Shown here one piece after another: positions 1-11,224 of a DNA stretch of 64,000 nucleotides. The position numbers and the translations under genes were made by a program. Every line of letters begins with the position of its first letter. Positions within the stretch are counted from its first letter, which is position 1. Under the pieces are notes generated by a model. It had not been told where the DNA came from and searched no databases. It saw nothing but the letters and a program-made list of their open reading frames with translations. Source of the DNA: Theobroma cacao (taxonomy: Eukaryota > Streptophyta > Magnoliopsida > Malvales > Malvaceae); NCBI RefSeq assembly GCF_000208745.1, contig NC_030850.1, positions 5,794,957 to 5,858,956 on the forward strand, written 5' to 3'.

Positions 1-1195
1 AAAAAAAAAAAAAAAAAAAAAGAAAAGAAATAGTAGTAGTAGTAGTAATCAATTCATTACACTCCAACAAAACTAATTGGGATTGGGGATAAAATAGTGA
101 TGCAAATATTTATTTTTACGAGAAATGGATAAAGAATTTAAGAATTAACACACATAATATTTTTTAAAATTTTATATTTTTTACATAAAATATCATTATT
201 TTTACATTATTCTTTTGATTTTGAATCCTTTAGCATTTTTATTTTTGGGTAAAGCTAATTTGACGGCCTTGTAATTTGATAATGAGTAATTAGAGTCCGA
301 TTGACTTATCTGATCTGCTCACTAGTATTTACCTTTCTTTTTATTAATTTTAGAAATTCTTTCTTTTTTGGAAAATATATCACGCATATAAAAAATTTTA
401 AAAACTATTCATTTTTTCATCAGGAATTTTAAAAATTATTCTAATATATTGTAATTATGACTATTTTATTCAAGACTAAGAGGAATTAATTAAGGTTGTT
501 TGACTTGAAAATTAAAGAAGAAAATATAATAAGTTTTTTTTTTCTCAAATCTTATTATTTGTACTGATTTTAGTGATTCTCTTTGGTTAACTTTAAACTC
601 CGCTTTCCTTTTTTGTTAGAAGGGATTTACAATTTCTTTTTAAAGATAAAAAAGAAATATAGAAGTTAATTATAATCATTCAAAAATCAAAAGCTAAAAA
701 TAAATTGACTATGTAAATTGCCTCGTGTTTTACATTACGAATTTGGTCAATGGGAAGGACCAATAATCCCAAACTGGGCCGTAACCTAGGTGGGGGGTTA
801 ATTTGTATTTTTATCCATGTATTCTACAATAAACCATAGCTATGGCTCTTGCCTAGCTAATGGAGCTGTTAGTGCATTAATAAAATTTGGATTAAAATAA
901 TACATATTACATCATCATACTAACAACATGTTTATTCAATTAATATTGTTGTTTCTAATTGGTTTAAAAGATTCAAGCTTTTTCAGTGTCACATAGAGGT
1001 GTTTAAGGATTTTTCCTTGATTTTTATTATTAAAATTTTCAATGTGACGAATTTGATATATATATATATATGTGTATATATATATATCATTATCATTTTT
1101 ATTATTGAATTAATAGTTAATATATATACATATATATTTCATTTTCTTGTATATGTATTGTTAATACTGCATATGATCTAGTCTTTGTAATTTTT
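1..1195. other. AT-rich intergenic DNA
   Basis: No coding region seen on either strand. The window opens in a 21-base A run followed by a short TAG trinucleotide repeat (about 31-47). A TA-rich microsatellite lies around 1056-1088. The only open frame here is made of low-complexity TA codons and is not a gene. Confidence 0.7.
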
Positions 1196-2226
1196 TGAAG
1201 GCTTTTGGGGCATTTTAAAAAAATAATCTTAAAAAATAAAATATTTTTAAAAATAACCCTCTTTATAATTTTAACTATTTTTAGTCAAGTTGGATAAAAT
1301 TACCCTTAATAATGTTATACACTATGCACATGATGTTACACACTATGTTAAAAAAAATATTATTGTTACACTCTATATACAAAAACATGTTATACGTTAT
1401 AGTTAAAAAAGGTTTGTATACACTATGTTCAAAAAACATATGTTGTTTTACATCATATACAAAAACATATTACACGTTATAGTTAAAAAATAATGTTACA
1501 CATACACCATGTTGAAAAGAAATAGTTGTTACACGTCATGTATAAAAACATGTTACACGTCATATTAAAAAAAATGTTGTTGTTACACGTCATATTGAAA
1601 AAATATTATTGTTACACACTATGTTAAAAAAAATTTTTTTACACTTTAATACCTAAAATATTGTTTTTCCTTACAAACCAAAATTTCAAATCATCTCAAC
1701 TCTCTTCATTTTTTTTGACAATTTGGCACCAATTAAAGTGTTTCTAATATATTTTCATAAATCAAAACATAAATTTTCTTATTTAAACACTTATTTCAAC
1801 TAGAAATAGAAAAAAAAGTTCCCTTTCAAACATTAGTTTTATAAATTTCTATTTTTTAAGTTTATTGGTATCTAGGTTCCGAATTGATCCTATTTAAAGT
1901 TATTTCAAACATTTGTGATCATTTTTACTGTTTTAGTTGCATCTAAAATACCAAAAAATAAAAATTGTCAAATAGTCACTCACCTCAAGCATATCGAGAG
2001 CACAACAAACAAATGCCAAAAAAGAAATTGATAAAATTAGAGAGAGCTGGATAGTGAGAGTGAGAAATCGGGAGTACAGATGGGGAGAAATTGTAATGAA
2101 TGGTTTAATTTATTTGAAATAGTTTCAAGAATATTTTTATTAGGGTATAATTAAAAATAGTTAAATTTATTTTATTGATTATTTTTGAAATACCTTTATC
2201 AGGAAGGTTATTCTTTACTAATTCCT
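1196..2226. mobile_element. Non-autonomous TIR element, copy 1, with internal TGTTACAC minisatellite
   Basis: The ends are imperfect inverted repeats. The left side (about 1250-1310) carries AAATAACCCTC, then TTTTAACTATTTTTA, then ATTACCCTTAAT. The right side (about 2140-2215) read in reverse carries AATAACCTTCC, then TTTAACTATTTTTAA, then TACCCTAAT. Between them (1320-1650) is a degenerate tandem array of about 20-30 bp units built on GTTACACnCTATGTT plus A runs. A purine-rich block with GAGAGAG motifs lies at 2038-2090. The same plan, in the same order, recurs at 24296-25625, which is why I treat it as a mobile family. No transposase frame is visible. The family could be MULE-like, but I found no clean target duplication and the exact ends are uncertain by 10-30 bp. 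Confidence 0.65.
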
Positions 2227-2354
2227 CTTTTTGAATGATTAAATTAAATAAACGAGAACATCTAATTGGGAATGTCATAGGAAATACATTAACGACTCAT
2301 ACAGTCCTTAATTACTCCTTCATAACTGTATTAGTGGCTTTCATGCATGGCGAA

Positions 2355-4045
2355 TTAGAGTATCTCAACTACTTCCCGCATGATTGGTCTTGCATCTTTG
2401 TCTTCCTCAACCCATTGCAGAGCTGCCGTAATAAGAACCAGCATCTCAGCCTCATCATATATCCCTTCCAGCTTGGGATCTATTATCTCTTCCCTCCATG
2501 TTTCAATATCTCTGGCTTTTTCCATGTACTTTTCTCTTACCCATGTAACTAATGGTTTCTTGCTCTGTTGGACTTCCGCCAGCTGCTACATCGAGTCCCA
2601 TTGCAGGGCTTCTTCTAGTTAATAGCTCCAACAGAACAACCACATAGCTATAGACATCCACTTTGAAGGTGATAGGCAGATTGAAAACCCACTCAGGGGC
2701 CATGTAACATTTAGTTCCTCGAATCCTTGAGACTTTCGAATCTTTAACATCGCCTGTATTTCGCAACCAGGACAGGCGGAAATCTGACACCTTAGGCTGA
2801 TAATCAGAGTTCAAGAGAATATGCTGAGGCTTTACGTTACCATGGAAAACCCACTCTAGGCATTCTTCGTGTAAATAAGCCAGGCCTTTTGCAGTTCCCA
2901 CAGCGATTTTGAATCTCTTTTTCCAATCAAGTGCTTTGGAAGAAAAGTTTTCTGCTAGGAATCTATGTTCCACATACTCATACACCAAAAGCCTATGCTT
3001 TCACTCTACACAATAGCCCCACAAGTCTATCAAGTCCTTGTAATTAAGATTCCCAATGTCGTTTACTTGTGCTAAGAATATAGCTTCTGCTTGGTCAGCA
3101 TCAATATTGAGTCGCTTGATTGCTGCGACTTGATCATCCAACAACAATTTGCCTTTGTACACGATTCCCCCATCTCTTCCTTGAAATCGTTTGTTGCCTT
3201 TTTCAACTCATCATAGATGAATTTTCTGAAGCCTTGTCCAGAAAAAAAGTGGCTTCCCATCCAGCTTGAATTATGGTGGTTTCTACTAAAGTAACACCAT
3301 CCAATGACAATGACAGGAAACTCGGGCGCTCCGATTACACAGGCAGCCACAGACCAGAGGGCAAACATTAATGCCTCACTTTCATGCCTCTTGGTATATT
3401 TTCTGTCCAGCTGCTCTACTCTGTCGAAGCATTGTAACTCAAATCTTGAATATTATTGTTGTGAAAGGCGGCAGTGGACTTGGGCACTTTCAAATAGAAA
3501 TGAGCGATCAAACTTGGCGAATGATGCCCGCTTATCATTTAGCAGTTGTATCTTAGGATAACAATAAGTACCGTCTGATTCTGATAATCTGAATTGGAAA
3601 CCTTTGGAATTGCACATCTGTAAGCATAATTTCTCACAACCCTCGATGGTGACGTTTGGATACATATCGTAATCGTAGCCATAGAATTCGATATGGTGGA
3701 GTATCAAGAAACCGACTTCGGTTTGACTACAAGAGAGACGAAGATATTCTGGTTCACAGCCGAGGGACCAATCCGTCCAATCCTTCATCTTATATCCTGA
3801 AATACAAGAGGATTTTCATTCCCTAAATCAGGAATATAGATGCATATACCGTTTGGTCCGCATGCAACATCCATAAAGGAGGCATGCTTGAATGAAGGCT
3901 CACCATGAAACAGCACATTTTTCTTCCTCCTCATTTAGGCTATACAGTCGAATATTGCCATCAAAATCCATCTTCAATATTCTTTGAATCTTTGAGCCAT
4001 AATCAGCTGACAAGACGGTAAAATTATTGTTGTGGAAATTATGGA
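2355..4045 (-). pseudogene. G-type lectin S-receptor-like Ser/Thr kinase (ZmPK1-like) pseudogene, 5' truncated
   Basis: Read on the minus strand, pieces of one receptor kinase appear in order. First is the end of the S-locus glycoprotein region (about 4045-3800, DFDGNIRLYSL). Next is a PAN/apple-like Cys-rich region (3788-3560, GCEKLCLQMCNSKGFQF). Then come a membrane segment (about 3330-3270) and the juxtamembrane YDELKKATNDFKEE (about 3220). The kinase domain follows (3160-2503), and the kinase tail (EEDKDARPIM) ends at a TAA at 2355. The N-terminal B-lectin domain is missing. An in-frame TGA lies near 3003, between CVE and KHRLLVYEY. Another TGA lies near 3906. Frameshifts occur near 3860, in the glycine loop (about 3165) and after the activation segment (about 2540). 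The catalytic HxD is HGN and DFG is DFR, so even the intact kinase stretch could not be active. The family is plasma-membrane receptors with an extracellular lectin domain. Pseudogene status is well supported. Confidence 0.88.
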
Positions 4046-4520
4046 AAATAGTTGCTAAAATTTTACCCAATCAATAAAATAAAGAAAGAAAAAAAATCAA
4101 GCATACCTATAAGAACATAAAAATTTTCGTCGTAACTTATGTTCACGGGCACAATAACAAATAAAAATCTATTAAGAGAAAAATATAAAAATTATAAGAA
4201 TAATATCAAACTCACAATCTTTATCTCGCGTGCACCCAAATCACTGTCTATAAATCTAAGTGATAACTAATTTTTTAACTCTATAGGATCCTTAAGTATA
4301 ATAATTTTATTTTAAAATATGTTAGTCTGATCGAATTAGATTTAAAAACTACCTTAACAAAATATATTAATTTAATTAAAATTAAACTATCCTAATCAAA
4401 CTACAATTCAAAACTACTCTAACAATCATCGCTTGAACTAAATTTGCTCAAGGGATCCAGTACGTTGCTTTGCTATCATGTAACGTAGATCTTCCTGTTT
4501 ACCATCTTAAAAGCCATGGG

Positions 4521-4608
4521 TTGGCCAACTAACACTTGATTTGGCTCTTTTTAAATCGAATTAGTTAGTTGGCCAACTAACACTAAATGTCCTTTGGCCA
4601 ACTAACAC
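4521..4608. repeat. Three copies of TTGGCCAACTAACAC plus an 18-bp palindrome
   Basis: TTGGCCAACTAACAC occurs at 4521-4535, 4569-4583 and 4594-4608. The middle copy is extended by its flank into the perfect palindrome GTTAGTTGGCCAACTAAC (4564-4581). Each copy contains the 8-bp palindrome TTGGCCAA. I know no function for it. Confidence 0.85.
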
Positions 4609-4726
4609 CATTGATTGTACTTTGCCATCCAGTACAATCAATGGTGCAGCCATGAAATTTTTGTGAAGACAATTGATGGCAGGGAAAGGCTTGGCAAACC
4701 CAAGGCTCTTTTTAAATCGAACTAGT
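4543..4726 (+). repeat. 23-nt direct repeat flanking the palindrome field
   Basis: GGCTCTTTTTAAATCGAAYTAGT occurs at 4543-4565 and 4704-4726 with one difference (T versus C). The two copies bracket the palindrome and hairpin. This could mark a local segmental duplication or an old insertion footprint. Confidence 0.8.
4606..4646. repeat. Perfect 16-bp inverted repeat with a 9-nt loop
   Basis: The left arm CACCATTGATTGTACT (4606-4621) and right arm AGTACAATCAATGGTG (4631-4646) are exact complements around the loop TTGCCATCC. The left arm overlaps the end of the third TTGGCCAACTAACAC copy. It could form a strong hairpin in RNA of either strand. It is too short for a typical plant pre-miRNA. Confidence 0.9.
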
Positions 4727-5704
4727 AAGAGTGGCAAGGGGGCTTTAACGGGTAAATTGCTGCTGCAATATGATTCGTTAAAACCGTTTTTCGGGAAAAT
4801 ATTTATGCTAGGAAAAAAAAAACATGAACGTTGCCTTCGCCAGCAAAATGTTCCTTTCTACGCTGACTATCTATTCTCAATTATACTAAATTCTAGCGTC
4901 GCTTACAGTTCAATTTCTTTTTCTTGAACGAAGCCAATGTTGACTGTTGCACAATCATGCACCCATTTAGAAGCGAAAGTACAATTACAAATATTTCTCA
5001 CCAATAAAGTCCTTTTCTTGTATAATATTCATAATGTTTAGAACTTTCACTGTATTTACTTTTGAGAGTGATTGTTATAATCAAAAGGTTGGATCTCGAA
5101 TCTTAATTATACTTTAATTTCTAAAATTTAAATTAAATGGGTTTTTTTTAAAATTAGAGAAAGTAGATTTGAATTTTTTTTAAGCATAAAAATTATACAC
5201 TAACTAATAAAATAAATACTCAGGTACAAATTGAATAAATTAATATTATTTTTTATAATTATAAATATAGACAAAATAAAAACAAATGTTAATTCAAAAA
5301 ATTTCTTAATATATATACATTGGAATTGGATTAGCATATAAAGGTTGTAAGTATCTTGAAAAGTTGAAAGATATTCTATAGTCATTTTTCTGCAAAGATA
5401 TAAAGATAAATTTAAGATGAAAATTGATAAAAAAAAAAAATTGTAAGTTATTATATCCCTTAAGGAGTGCGCAAAACCTAGTGTGTATAGCGATTACAAA
5501 AAAAAAAGGAGAGAATTCTAAAATTAATTGAAACCCGAAACCAGTAAGGTATTTTACCTTAAATTTGAATAAGATAAATGAAAATTGAAAGAAATATAGA
5601 ATATGCTTGTGAAAAAAAAATTAACGAAAAACAAAACTAAGAGAATTAACAAAATTGATTGAGTTAAAGTTAATGTGGACAAATCTACTATAAGCAAATG
5701 GAGA

Positions 5705-6087
5705 CGGATCAGTTGTGGAGGAGTGTTGAGGAATTCCAAAGGATAGATTCTTGGAATGTTTTTTGGTCATTGAACAGTAAAGATTCCGATTTCGTGAAAT
5801 TAGTGACAATTAAAAACGCCATTTAACTATTTGCTTCTTTTCATAGATAAATTTATTACTGAATCGAATTCTAAAATTGCATTGTCATGAATTGAAGAGG
5901 ACAATCTTAGACCTTGAGATACGCAAAATACTTTTAATGAAATAAACAGCCTCGTAAAATTCCTGGGGATATTGATTTCATTCACACTATCTTTGAGGCG
6001 AATTCTATGACAGATTCTCTTGCCAAATTGGGAGGCAAGTCGGAATCGACAGGTCTGAAATGTTCTTTGCTTGACTTTGAGTGATGC
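5705..6087 (+). pseudogene. LINE ORF2 remnant, C-terminal RNase H-like domain
   Basis: Plus-strand translation, with stops and frame changes, resembles the RNase H-like (RVT_3) tail of plant non-LTR retrotransposons. In order it reads GGVLRNSKG-ILGMFFGH (about 5712-5770), FITESNSKIALS (about 5850-5886), QNTFNEINSLVKFLGDIDFI, then ANSMTDSLAKLGG (about 5998-6038). Two TGA codons sit where the family normally has Trp. The open frame on the opposite strand here (5827-6132) is a shadow. This is a dead fragment with no adjoining reverse transcriptase. Confidence 0.72.
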
Positions 6088-8227
6088 TCTGCCCTGCTTC
6101 CTCAGGTGAGAATTGATTCTGCCTTGCTCCACTTGTCCCTACAGGCACTAGCTGGTTTCTTCCAGTACACTGGTTGTGTTTATGATGTTGGTCTCTTATT
6201 ATTAATTGTGTGACGATATGGTGTTCTATTTCAGTATGTTACGTGTGCTATACGACTGAAGCTAATGAATGCATTGTGATCGTTGGTCTTCTGACGTGTC
6301 CGGGGTTTGTGGTTAATGTTGTATGCTACATGGTAAAGCAGGGTTGTAATGGTCATTGTCCTTTCCTACCTCTTCTCCTTTGTAAAGTGTGGCTTTGCAA
6401 AATGGACTTGTCTTACTGGTATTCACTTTTCTAGGAGGGGCCTAATTTCCATCCAGTCTATTTCCCCTGTCATGTCCGAAGAAAGAACAATGGAAAGTCA
6501 AGAACAATCTGAAACAAACAATGGAAATGGACAAGAATATTGTTGAAGAAAGAACTAGCTTTAGACGATATGGTCCTGAAAATTAAAGAATAATAGTAAC
6601 TCCATAATGACACTCATGCAGCCAACTTCCTTTAATTTTTTAATTTTCGAAAACAAATAATTATTGACATTGGACAATTGTTGCTTTTGGATTGAGAATA
6701 ACACAACACCACGATGTTCCAAAATGTGTTATCATTCATCCTCATCCATGTGTTGCCCAAGGTGTATCGCAGTTGGAAACGACAAAGGTCCTTAATTTGT
6801 ATCTAAATTAGTTTTCATTATTACTTTTATTTTTTTAATAATCTTTCTAGTTAATTAAATATTAAATTTTTATAATTAATAATTAATTAATTATTATTAA
6901 TTAAATTATCACTTGTCATTTTATGTAATATGATATTAATATAACATATAAACATGTTATAATAAATGATAATATGATCATGTGATATTTTTTATTGATA
7001 CGGTAAAATTATAAAATAAATAATTAAACAACTAAGCAAACTTCATCCTAAACATTTTAACTCTTGCTACTTATTTACTTATTTTTATATTTTTATTCGC
7101 AAAGGCATTTGGATTGAAAATTAGACCCAAATTCACACTTTTCTTTTTGATTTCCATTAAGAAAAAAATGTTACAAAATTAAGTGAAATAAAAATGCAAG
7201 ATATATTTTTAAATTGGATCAGTTAAATCAAGGTTTCATATAATGCGAATTGTCTCAACGTAGTTAATGAAGCGGAATCTATGGGCGATACAAGGACAAA
7301 TTGACAAATTGCAAAGCCCCCAACTAATTTCCGTGGGCGAAATGTATCTGATCTCAAAAACATCTGTGGACGAATAAATATACGAAGGGACAATAGGCAT
7401 GAACAAAAAAAGAACCGGCGGCGGTAATCATAAGGGAATGAACAATTAGGGGACCATGATTCCATTTTGTTTGTTCTACAAAAGGAATCAATTACTTTTA
7501 GTTTGTTTCACGCTAATTAAACTATTACGCACCTAGCTAATACCAATTGGTTAACCCACTGATTTATCCTTTCTTCCTTAGATGTTTGTCTCATTGTACC
7601 AGTAATTTAAGCATATAGTACTTGTTGTATCTTTGTGATATTTTATTTTACTGTTATTTAACGTTGATATGTATTAGAGTGACTTTAAATATATATATAT
7701 ATAAAAGATGATCATTTTGCTTATTTAAGTTAATCTCTTAATTAAATTGAGACGCGCACTTGTTTCTTTCAAGTGAAATATCAAAGTCTCATTGGAAGTA
7801 TTACCATGCGCCTCTGTGGAACCACGATGGCAAACCGCAAACGTGGTACGAGTCCTGTTAACGGGGGCGTTAAGAATTAATAAAAAAAAAGTTGTTACGC
7901 AAGCATGTCTATATCTTGATTATATACAGAGAAATGATCACCTCACCGCTCATGCTTGTGGGTGAAGGACCACAAGCGCATGCCTTCACTCTTTATTCCT
8001 TCTACTATTCTCTTTTCATAGCTTGAAGGAAGAGCCAGAAGCATAATTAATTTAGATAGAGGTTTTGCTTTTAATTAATGATCAATTGCGTGTTTAAAAC
8101 TTCTCATTTCAAGCATCAGCGCAGGAGCTGGGCCTCCTCTTCTCCTTCGTAGCTATGGTGACCTTTATCAGAATTCCTATCTTATGTATTTAGTAATTTA
8201 CTACAAGTATATTTATAATTTTATCAT
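6088..8227. other. Intergenic DNA; possible LINE 3' UTR and an AT-rich MITE-like segment
   Basis: 6088-6550 may be the 3' UTR of the LINE remnant; it is T-rich and has no supported coding region. 6790-7045 resembles the MITE family at 27005-27335 in its central part (AATTTTTATAATTAA, then TAATTAATTATTATTAAT), but its ends are unclear. The short frame on the minus strand at 7223-7465 has no recognisable motif. No gene seen in the rest. Confidence 0.5.
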
Positions 8228-8230
8228 CTA

Positions 8231-8455
8231 TATATATAAGGAAATGTAAATGCTATATTCCAATGTTAACCTCTTTTGCCTTATTAGAGCTAAAAGAATG
8301 TGAAAAATCAAATTATATTGCACTCGACTTATATAATATATATATATATATATATATAAGGAAATGTAAATGTTATATTCCAATGTTAACCTCTTTTGCC
8401 TTATTAGAGCTAAAAGAATGTGAAAAATCAAATTATATTACACTCGACTTATATA
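8231..8455. repeat. Tandem duplication, two 120-bp units
   Basis: The sequence starting AAGGAAATGTAAATG occurs at 8238 and again at 8358, an exact 120-bp period. Over about 100 bp the copies differ at only two positions (C/T at 8253 and 8373, G/A at 8320 and 8440). The units meet at a (TA)n run (about 8333-8357). High identity suggests a recent local duplication. It produces overlapping spurious frames on both strands. Confidence 0.9.
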
Positions 8456-8771
8456 TAATAATCAATTATAATCCATACTGCTGATCAAGAAGGTAGCATC
8501 GTTCTAGCTAGTGCATGCAGCCAAGGCGATAAACTCGATCCATGCAGATATTACTCAGGCTTTTTGGGTTTTTAAAAACAAAAATAAAAAATAAAAGAGG
8601 CTTGTAAATAACCACAAAAGTTTAAAACAGTGAGAAACAAACATGAAAACTAGAGGAAGAGAAACAGAAAACATATATTCCACCCATATCCAGAATTTAC
8701 ATAATCAAACACAAGGAAACTAAGCCAAGCATTAACCTAAAAGTACATAAATCAATAATGTGCGGAGCAGG

Positions 8772-9005
8772 TTAAGCTGCATTGCCCGTTCCCAGGCTTT
8801 CATTCCCAGCTGCAGAGTCTGCAGGGGAAGTGAAATTCCCGGGGTGAACCTTACTCCTCCCAACAATAGTACCAGCTTTTCTCTCTTCAATGCCAGTAGT
8901 AGTTTCTCCTCTCTTTACTCTCTCCTCCTCCATTCTCTTCATCTTTTCCTTCTGGCGCTTGCGCATGAGATAAACCTCAGCACAGCTAGCTCCAATAGAA
9001 GACAT
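8772..9005 (-). CDS. Short uncharacterised plant protein, 77 aa
   Basis: A single-exon frame starting at the ATG at 9005 (MSSIGASCAEVYLMRKRQ) and ending with a stop at 8772-8774. The N-terminal SSIGASCAEVYxMRK segment, a basic and acidic helical stretch rich in Lys, Arg, Met and Glu (about residues 14-36), and a KVHPGNF motif (about residues 54-60) look like a small conserved plant family of unknown function. This is from memory and not checked. There is no signal peptide or clear membrane segment. An upstream in-frame TTG would extend the frame, but the ATG is the sensible start. A TATA box lies about 80 bp upstream at 9083-9090. The function is not known to me. Confidence 0.72.
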   Translation of the reverse strand: MSSIGASCAEVYLMRKRQKEKMKRMEEERVKRGETTTGIEERKAGTIVGRSKVHPGNFTSPADSAAGNESLGTGNAA

Positions 9006-9082
9006 AATGGCCCTCAAAGAATAGAAAATTTTGTCTCAAATTGTGTTCTGTGGGATGAAGAGTAGGAAACTTACAAGAAAGG

Positions 9083-9090
9083 AATTTATA
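9083..9090 (-). promoter_or_regulatory. TATA box of the 77-aa gene
   Basis: The minus strand reads CTCTATAAATTCC here, a close match to the plant TATA consensus, 78-85 bp upstream of the ATG at 9005. A transcription start near 9050-9060 would leave a 5' leader of about 50 nt. Confidence 0.65.
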
Positions 9091-9107
9091 GAGGTTAATG
9101 GAGAAAA

Positions 9108-9130
9108 GGGGGGGGGGGGGGGGGGGGGGG
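9108..9130 (+). repeat. Homopolymer of 23 G, just upstream of the TATA box
   Basis: An uninterrupted G run of 23 bases on the plus strand (C on the coding strand of the neighbouring gene), ending 18 bp from the TATA box. It can form a G-quadruplex. Homopolymers this long are also prone to sequencing length error. Confidence 0.95.
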
Positions 9131-11220
9131 CTTGGAGAGTTTAGCTAGCCAACACTAATCCAAAATTCTAAGCCAATTTATGGCATTATCTTAATCTTAC
9201 AGAAGTGGTCTAGGAATTAAGAAAAAAGAGTCGGGCAAACTAGTGGTGTAGCTAATCCTTGAGTTATTTTAAGACAAGAACAAGATTGATCAAGTAAGTG
9301 GATGTTACATATAGAAATATAGTAGTAGAGAAATAGTGGGGGGGTTTCGCTTTTGGAGTTGTGGCATGGCCATTCCAGAATTAGTGCCCTAGCTAAAGGC
9401 CCACGTCAGCTCTGGCTATGGAGAAGAATGGAAGGTGCGCAGTTGGTCATTAATAAGGTTATCCGTCACTGCTTATGTCTATGTGTGTTAAACAAGTAAT
9501 GAATCTTCTCTGAAGCTTTTTCCTGGGCAGCGGTTTTTTTGCAGAGATGGGCAAGGACAAGCTGCTGGGTAGCTGTTTGGCTCCCACTAGCTAATCTACG
9601 TTTAGTAATCAAAGTGAGGACCTACTTGCTGAGTTCTAAATTTCGCCGCCTTAATTAATGTTCTTGTTAAATTATTGTCGCCACCAATGAGTGACAGCTT
9701 AGTTCTAATCCTTAATATTAATAGCAGCCTGGCATGGTTCATCATTTCGATTTTGACTCCTCAACGAATGCTACCAATGATGTAGACCAAGTGGTGAATT
9801 AATGATGATATCATCACTGAAAACTCAAAAATTAGAAGATAATATTGTTGCCATAAATGACCCAAATTTAAAAGCCATATACAAATCTACTAATAATATT
9901 TATAACAGTAAATTTCACTTTTATATTTTGTGGTTTTCACTTTTTTTTACATGGCATTTTGTGATTTTTTTTCCTAAATTAACGTATTGTAGATATCTTT
10001 TCTCTCAATTAACATGTGTAGGTAACTTTTGCTCTTCCAAAGAGTCATGTTAAAATTAGTCTATTTATTCACATTTAAAGATATTTTTAAATTTTATTAA
10101 GCAAATTTAACAATAAAATTCTCTGTGAAAACAAAAATTATCTACAAGATGTTAATTGAAAAAGAATATTCATATATAGGTGCTAAATAAATAAAAATAT
10201 CTCATAAGTTATCATAAAGAAAAGTCGAAAATCACATAAAATGTAAGCGAAGTTTATCCTATTTATAAATCATAAACACATTAAAACTAAAACTATTATA
10301 TTTTTCAAGCTCTATCATTTTCTTATAAAGAAAATCTCGACGGAAAGATTTTCCATACTCAATTCTTAAATGCCACAAATGAGTTATCATCTCAATCCAT
10401 AATATTTCATTAGTTCAAACTAGAATCTCAATACTTAAAAAAAAAATTTGTGATAAATGATCTAAATTTAAAAATAAAAAACAAAAATAATGATGGTGTC
10501 TATAAACAGTATACACATTAAAAATAAAAAATTTTATGTCTTATTCAAACAATTATATTTTCAAATTCTATCATTATCTCACAAAAAAATCTCCACGTTA
10601 ATACCCAATTCTCAAATGTCTCAAATGTCTAAATATTGTCTCAATCCATAATGTTTCATTAGTTCAGAACTTCTGAACGATCTGAATCTAAAATTAGTTT
10701 TTGGCAACAAACAAGCTTACTCCGAAAACACTACTTTTTTTGTGCATATATGATTGGGATTTGAGCTGTACAAAAACAAGTGTAATAAATAATAATTCTG
10801 TTTCCTCTCGTCAAATTCATTTTCCTCTCATAAAAGTCATCCTCCATTAACTGAGACCTTCAAAAGAGAAATTTCATGTATTTCATTGGAGATACATATA
10901 CAACATAAATAACCTATGTACCTTCCTAGTAAATATAAAATTATATATGTGATATACAAGATTAATCTATTATCAGATCCCTATATAACTAATATATTTC
11001 TTAAACATAAATCCATCAAGTATATGCCCTTGGGATTGGGTGAAGCTACAATAACCTACAAACTCGATCCCTTTTGAACGTGTAGAAATTGATATCATTT
11101 TGAGAAATTAAGCTTGCATTTTTGAGAAACCTACGGCCTTTGCTAACACAATCTGGTTCTATTAATTTGGACGCATGAGTGAAAGCATGTTTACTAACAG
11201 AAGCATTACGGCAAGTTTTC
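9131..11220. other. Intergenic DNA with a diverged duplication
   Basis: 9131-9800 is intergenic with no recognised gene. From 9820 to 10700 the sequence is AT-rich, and a segment at about 10265-10435 recurs in diverged form at about 10500-10665. Shared landmarks are ACACATTAAAA, TCTATCATT, ATCTC-ACG, and CTCAATCCATAATRTTTCATTAGTTCA. The open frame at 9802-10053 has no recognisable domain. Confidence 0.5.
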
Positions 11221-11224
11221 TCCT

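Larger units (their letters stand above)
4046..5705. other. Intergenic, with a compact palindrome and repeat field at 4521-4726
   Basis: No gene recognised. The stretch at 4521-4726 is unusually structured: three 15-nt direct repeats, an 18-bp palindrome, a 16-bp perfect hairpin and a 23-nt direct repeat, listed separately. The open frame at about 4673-4927 has no recognisable domain. The remainder is AT-rich with no features seen. Confidence 0.6.

Noticed and set aside
3304..3561. Plus-strand open frames over the receptor kinase region
   Set aside because: They are shadows of the minus-strand pseudogene, where kinase and PAN motifs are clear.
5827..6132. 101-codon minus-strand frame
   Set aside because: The plus strand carries LINE RNase H-like motifs in the same place; the minus frame has no motif and no ATG context of note.
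7223..7465. 80-codon minus-strand frame with several Arg and Cys
   Set aside because: No domain, no promoter signal, AT-rich surroundings; probably chance.
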